DNA of 64,000 bases, taken from assembly GCF_014656055.1 (NCBI RefSeq), contig NZ_BNBR01000004.1:759081-823080 (forward strand), in the 5' to 3' direction. This document shows, piece after piece, positions 62,995-64,000 of the stretch. The number at the start of each line of letters is the position of its first letter. Position 1 is the stretch's first letter. The DNA comes from Streptomyces griseosporeus (GTDB lineage: Bacteria; Actinomycetota; Actinomycetes; Streptomycetales; Streptomycetaceae). The notes under the pieces are model-generated. The model searched no databases and was not told where the DNA came from. It worked only from the letters and a program-made list of their open reading frames with translations. Both the position numbers and the translations under genes were made by a program.

Positions 62995-63282
62995 ATGCGC
63001 GTCATCACCAGAGTCCTCGCCGCCACCGCCATCGCCGGACTGACGGTCCTGGGCACGTCCGCGGCGGCGCAGGCCGCCCCGGCCGGCACCGACGGTGCCC
63101 TGTCCCATCCGTGCGACGACAGCGGCGCGTGCGCCGTGGGCACCGCGATCGGCTCGCCCGGCGTCCTGTCCGGCAACGTCATCCAGATCCCGATCGACCT
63201 CGACGTCAACGCCTGCGGCAACTCGATCAACGTGGTCGGCCTGCTCAACCCGGCGTTCGGCAACACCTGCGTCAACGACTGA
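62995..63282 (+). CDS. Short chaplin (four cysteines)
   Basis: 95 aa. ATG at 62995 after AAAGGAG. Signal peptide (TRVLAATAIAGLTVLGTSAA, cleavage near AQA-A), then one chaplin domain: AIGSPGVLSGNVIQIPIDLD and VNACGNSINVVGLLNPAFGN, ending TCVND. Chaplins are secreted, assemble into amyloid-like rodlets on aerial hyphae and spores, and lower surface tension. Typical short chaplins have two Cys in this domain, both present here; the segment SHPCDDSGACAVG adds a second pair. No LPXTG, so it would be assembled with longer anchored chaplins elsewhere. Confidence 0.93.
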   Translation: MRVITRVLAATAIAGLTVLGTSAAAQAAPAGTDGALSHPCDDSGACAVGTAIGSPGVLSGNVIQIPIDLDVNACGNSINVVGLLNPAFGNTCVND

Positions 63283-63301
63283 GCGGGAGCCGTCCCGTAC
63301 G

Positions 63302-63952
63302 TCAGATCCCGGCCCCGGTCCGCCTCAGCACCCGCAGCGACCCGGTCGCCGACACCTCCGTGAACGCGCCGGACTCCAGCGCCCGCAGGTAGACGCGGTA
63401 GGGCGCCTGGCCGGTGAACTCGTCGACGGGGTCGGGGAAGACGTCGTGGATGACGAGCACGCCACCCTCGGCGACATGCGGGGCCCAGCCCTCGTAGTCG
63501 GCGGTGGCGTGCTCGTCGGTGTGCCCGCCGTCGACGAACACCAGCCCGACCGGCGCCGCCCACACCTTCGCCACCTGCGGCGACCGCCCGACGACCGCGA
63601 CGACGTGCTGCTCAAGGCCCGCCTTGTGCAGGGTCCGGCGGAAGGTGGGCAGCGTGTCCATCAGCCCGACCTCCGGGTCGACGGTCTCCGGGTCGTGGTA
63701 CTCCCACCCCGGCTGCTGCTCCTCGCTGCCGCGGTGGTGGTCGACGGTCACCGCGACGACGCCGGCCGCCCGCGCGGCATCTGCGAGCAGGATCGTCGAC
63801 CGCCCGCAGTACGTCCCCACCTCCAGCAACGGCAGCCCGAGCCGCCCGGCGGCCACAGCGGCGTCGTAGAGCGCGAGCCCCTCGTCCACGGGCATGAACC
63901 CCTTGGCGGCCTCGAACGCGGCCAGAATCTCGGGCTTGGGGGCGGCGGGCAT
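63302..63952 (-). CDS. Class I SAM-dependent methyltransferase (Methyltransf_24-like)
   Basis: 216 aa from the ATG at 63952; an upstream in-frame ATG at 63997 would add 15 residues and lies at the window edge. Motif I LPLLEVGTYCGRSTILLADA, then VAVTVDHHRGSEEQQPG, GLVFVDGGHTDEHATADYEG (acidic, with His), GGVLVIHDVFPDPVDEFTGQ. The HHRGSEE and FVDGGHT elements are typical of this small family of uncharacterised class I methyltransferases. Substrate unknown. Confidence 0.87.
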   Translation of the reverse strand: MPAAPKPEILAAFEAAKGFMPVDEGLALYDAAVAAGRLGLPLLEVGTYCGRSTILLADAARAAGVVAVTVDHHRGSEEQQPGWEYHDPETVDPEVGLMDTLPTFRRTLHKAGLEQHVVAVVGRSPQVAKVWAAPVGLVFVDGGHTDEHATADYEGWAPHVAEGGVLVIHDVFPDPVDEFTGQAPYRVYLRALESGAFTEVSATGSLRVLRRTGAGI

Positions 63953-64000
63953 AGCAGGGGCGCCTTCCGGTCGTACGGCACTGCGGACGCCCCACATGCT

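Overview
The window is a stretch of Streptomyces chromosome. The evidence is very high GC with strong third-position GC bias, frequent GTG starts, GC-rich hairpin terminators without T-tracts, a chaplin gene, and families typical of the genus (DUF4429, DUF3052, DUF6153, SCO2322 family). The aceE, DUF3052, peroxiredoxin, terD order matches what I recall of the S. coelicolor SCO2371-SCO2364 region; this is memory, not a search.

Left part (1-14.5 kb): a DUF4429 gene cut by the window edge, a DUF1023 hydrolase, a TetR/MFS efflux pair with a shared operator-like palindrome, a potassium channel, and the E1 of pyruvate dehydrogenase. These are followed by a Ter block: DUF3052, AhpE-type peroxiredoxin, two terD genes, a DUF475/TerC-like membrane protein, a TerA-like protein, and on the opposite strand a TerD with a Pro/Ala-rich tail. 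From 14.6 to 19.3 kb lies a three-gene module (TIM-barrel C-C bond lyase, a four-domain phosphoribosyltransferase fusion, HAD phosphatase). It matches the ter-linked module proposed in the literature to make a nucleoside-like metabolite. It is the most interesting poorly characterised system here.

Middle (19-43 kb): a coiled-coil membrane protein, a DUF4097 lipoprotein, and a TnpB-like nuclease gene that keeps the RuvC residues but has lost the zinc ribbon. Its 3' end and the DNA up to a tRNA-Val(TAC) gene are full of hairpins. Then come small secreted or membrane proteins, a DUF6153/DUF305 pair, a ketopantoate reductase-like gene, DedA, DoxX (iron-box-like operator), PhoD, a secreted HNH nuclease, a yybP-ykoY (Mn) riboswitch in front of a GDT1/MneP-type exporter, a HAD phosphatase, a peptidoglycan-binding membrane protein, an MFS pump fused to a winged-helix domain, and miscellaneous genes. 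Three same-orientation copies of a roughly 0.4-0.5 kb non-coding repeat (28.0, 34.2 and 41.7 kb) fill three of the large gaps. Each ends in a short motif that also occurs once alone.

Right part (42-64 kb): an MHS-family symporter, a GT87-PAP2 fusion, a polytopic envelope protein and a small lytic transglycosylase. Next is a five-gene minus-strand operon with every junction overlapping: transcobalamin-like alpha/alpha-barrel protein, SCO2322-family protein, EcfT, fused EcfA, EcfS. It sits behind a cobalamin riboswitch and is best read as a vitamin B12 uptake system. After it come a small kinase-like gene, two overlapping paralogous lipoproteins, a KstR-like TetR regulator, and a GT4/methyltransferase/alpha-barrel operon preceded by a KstR-type operator. 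The window ends with membrane proteins, a cell-wall amidase, a four-cysteine chaplin and a methyltransferase.
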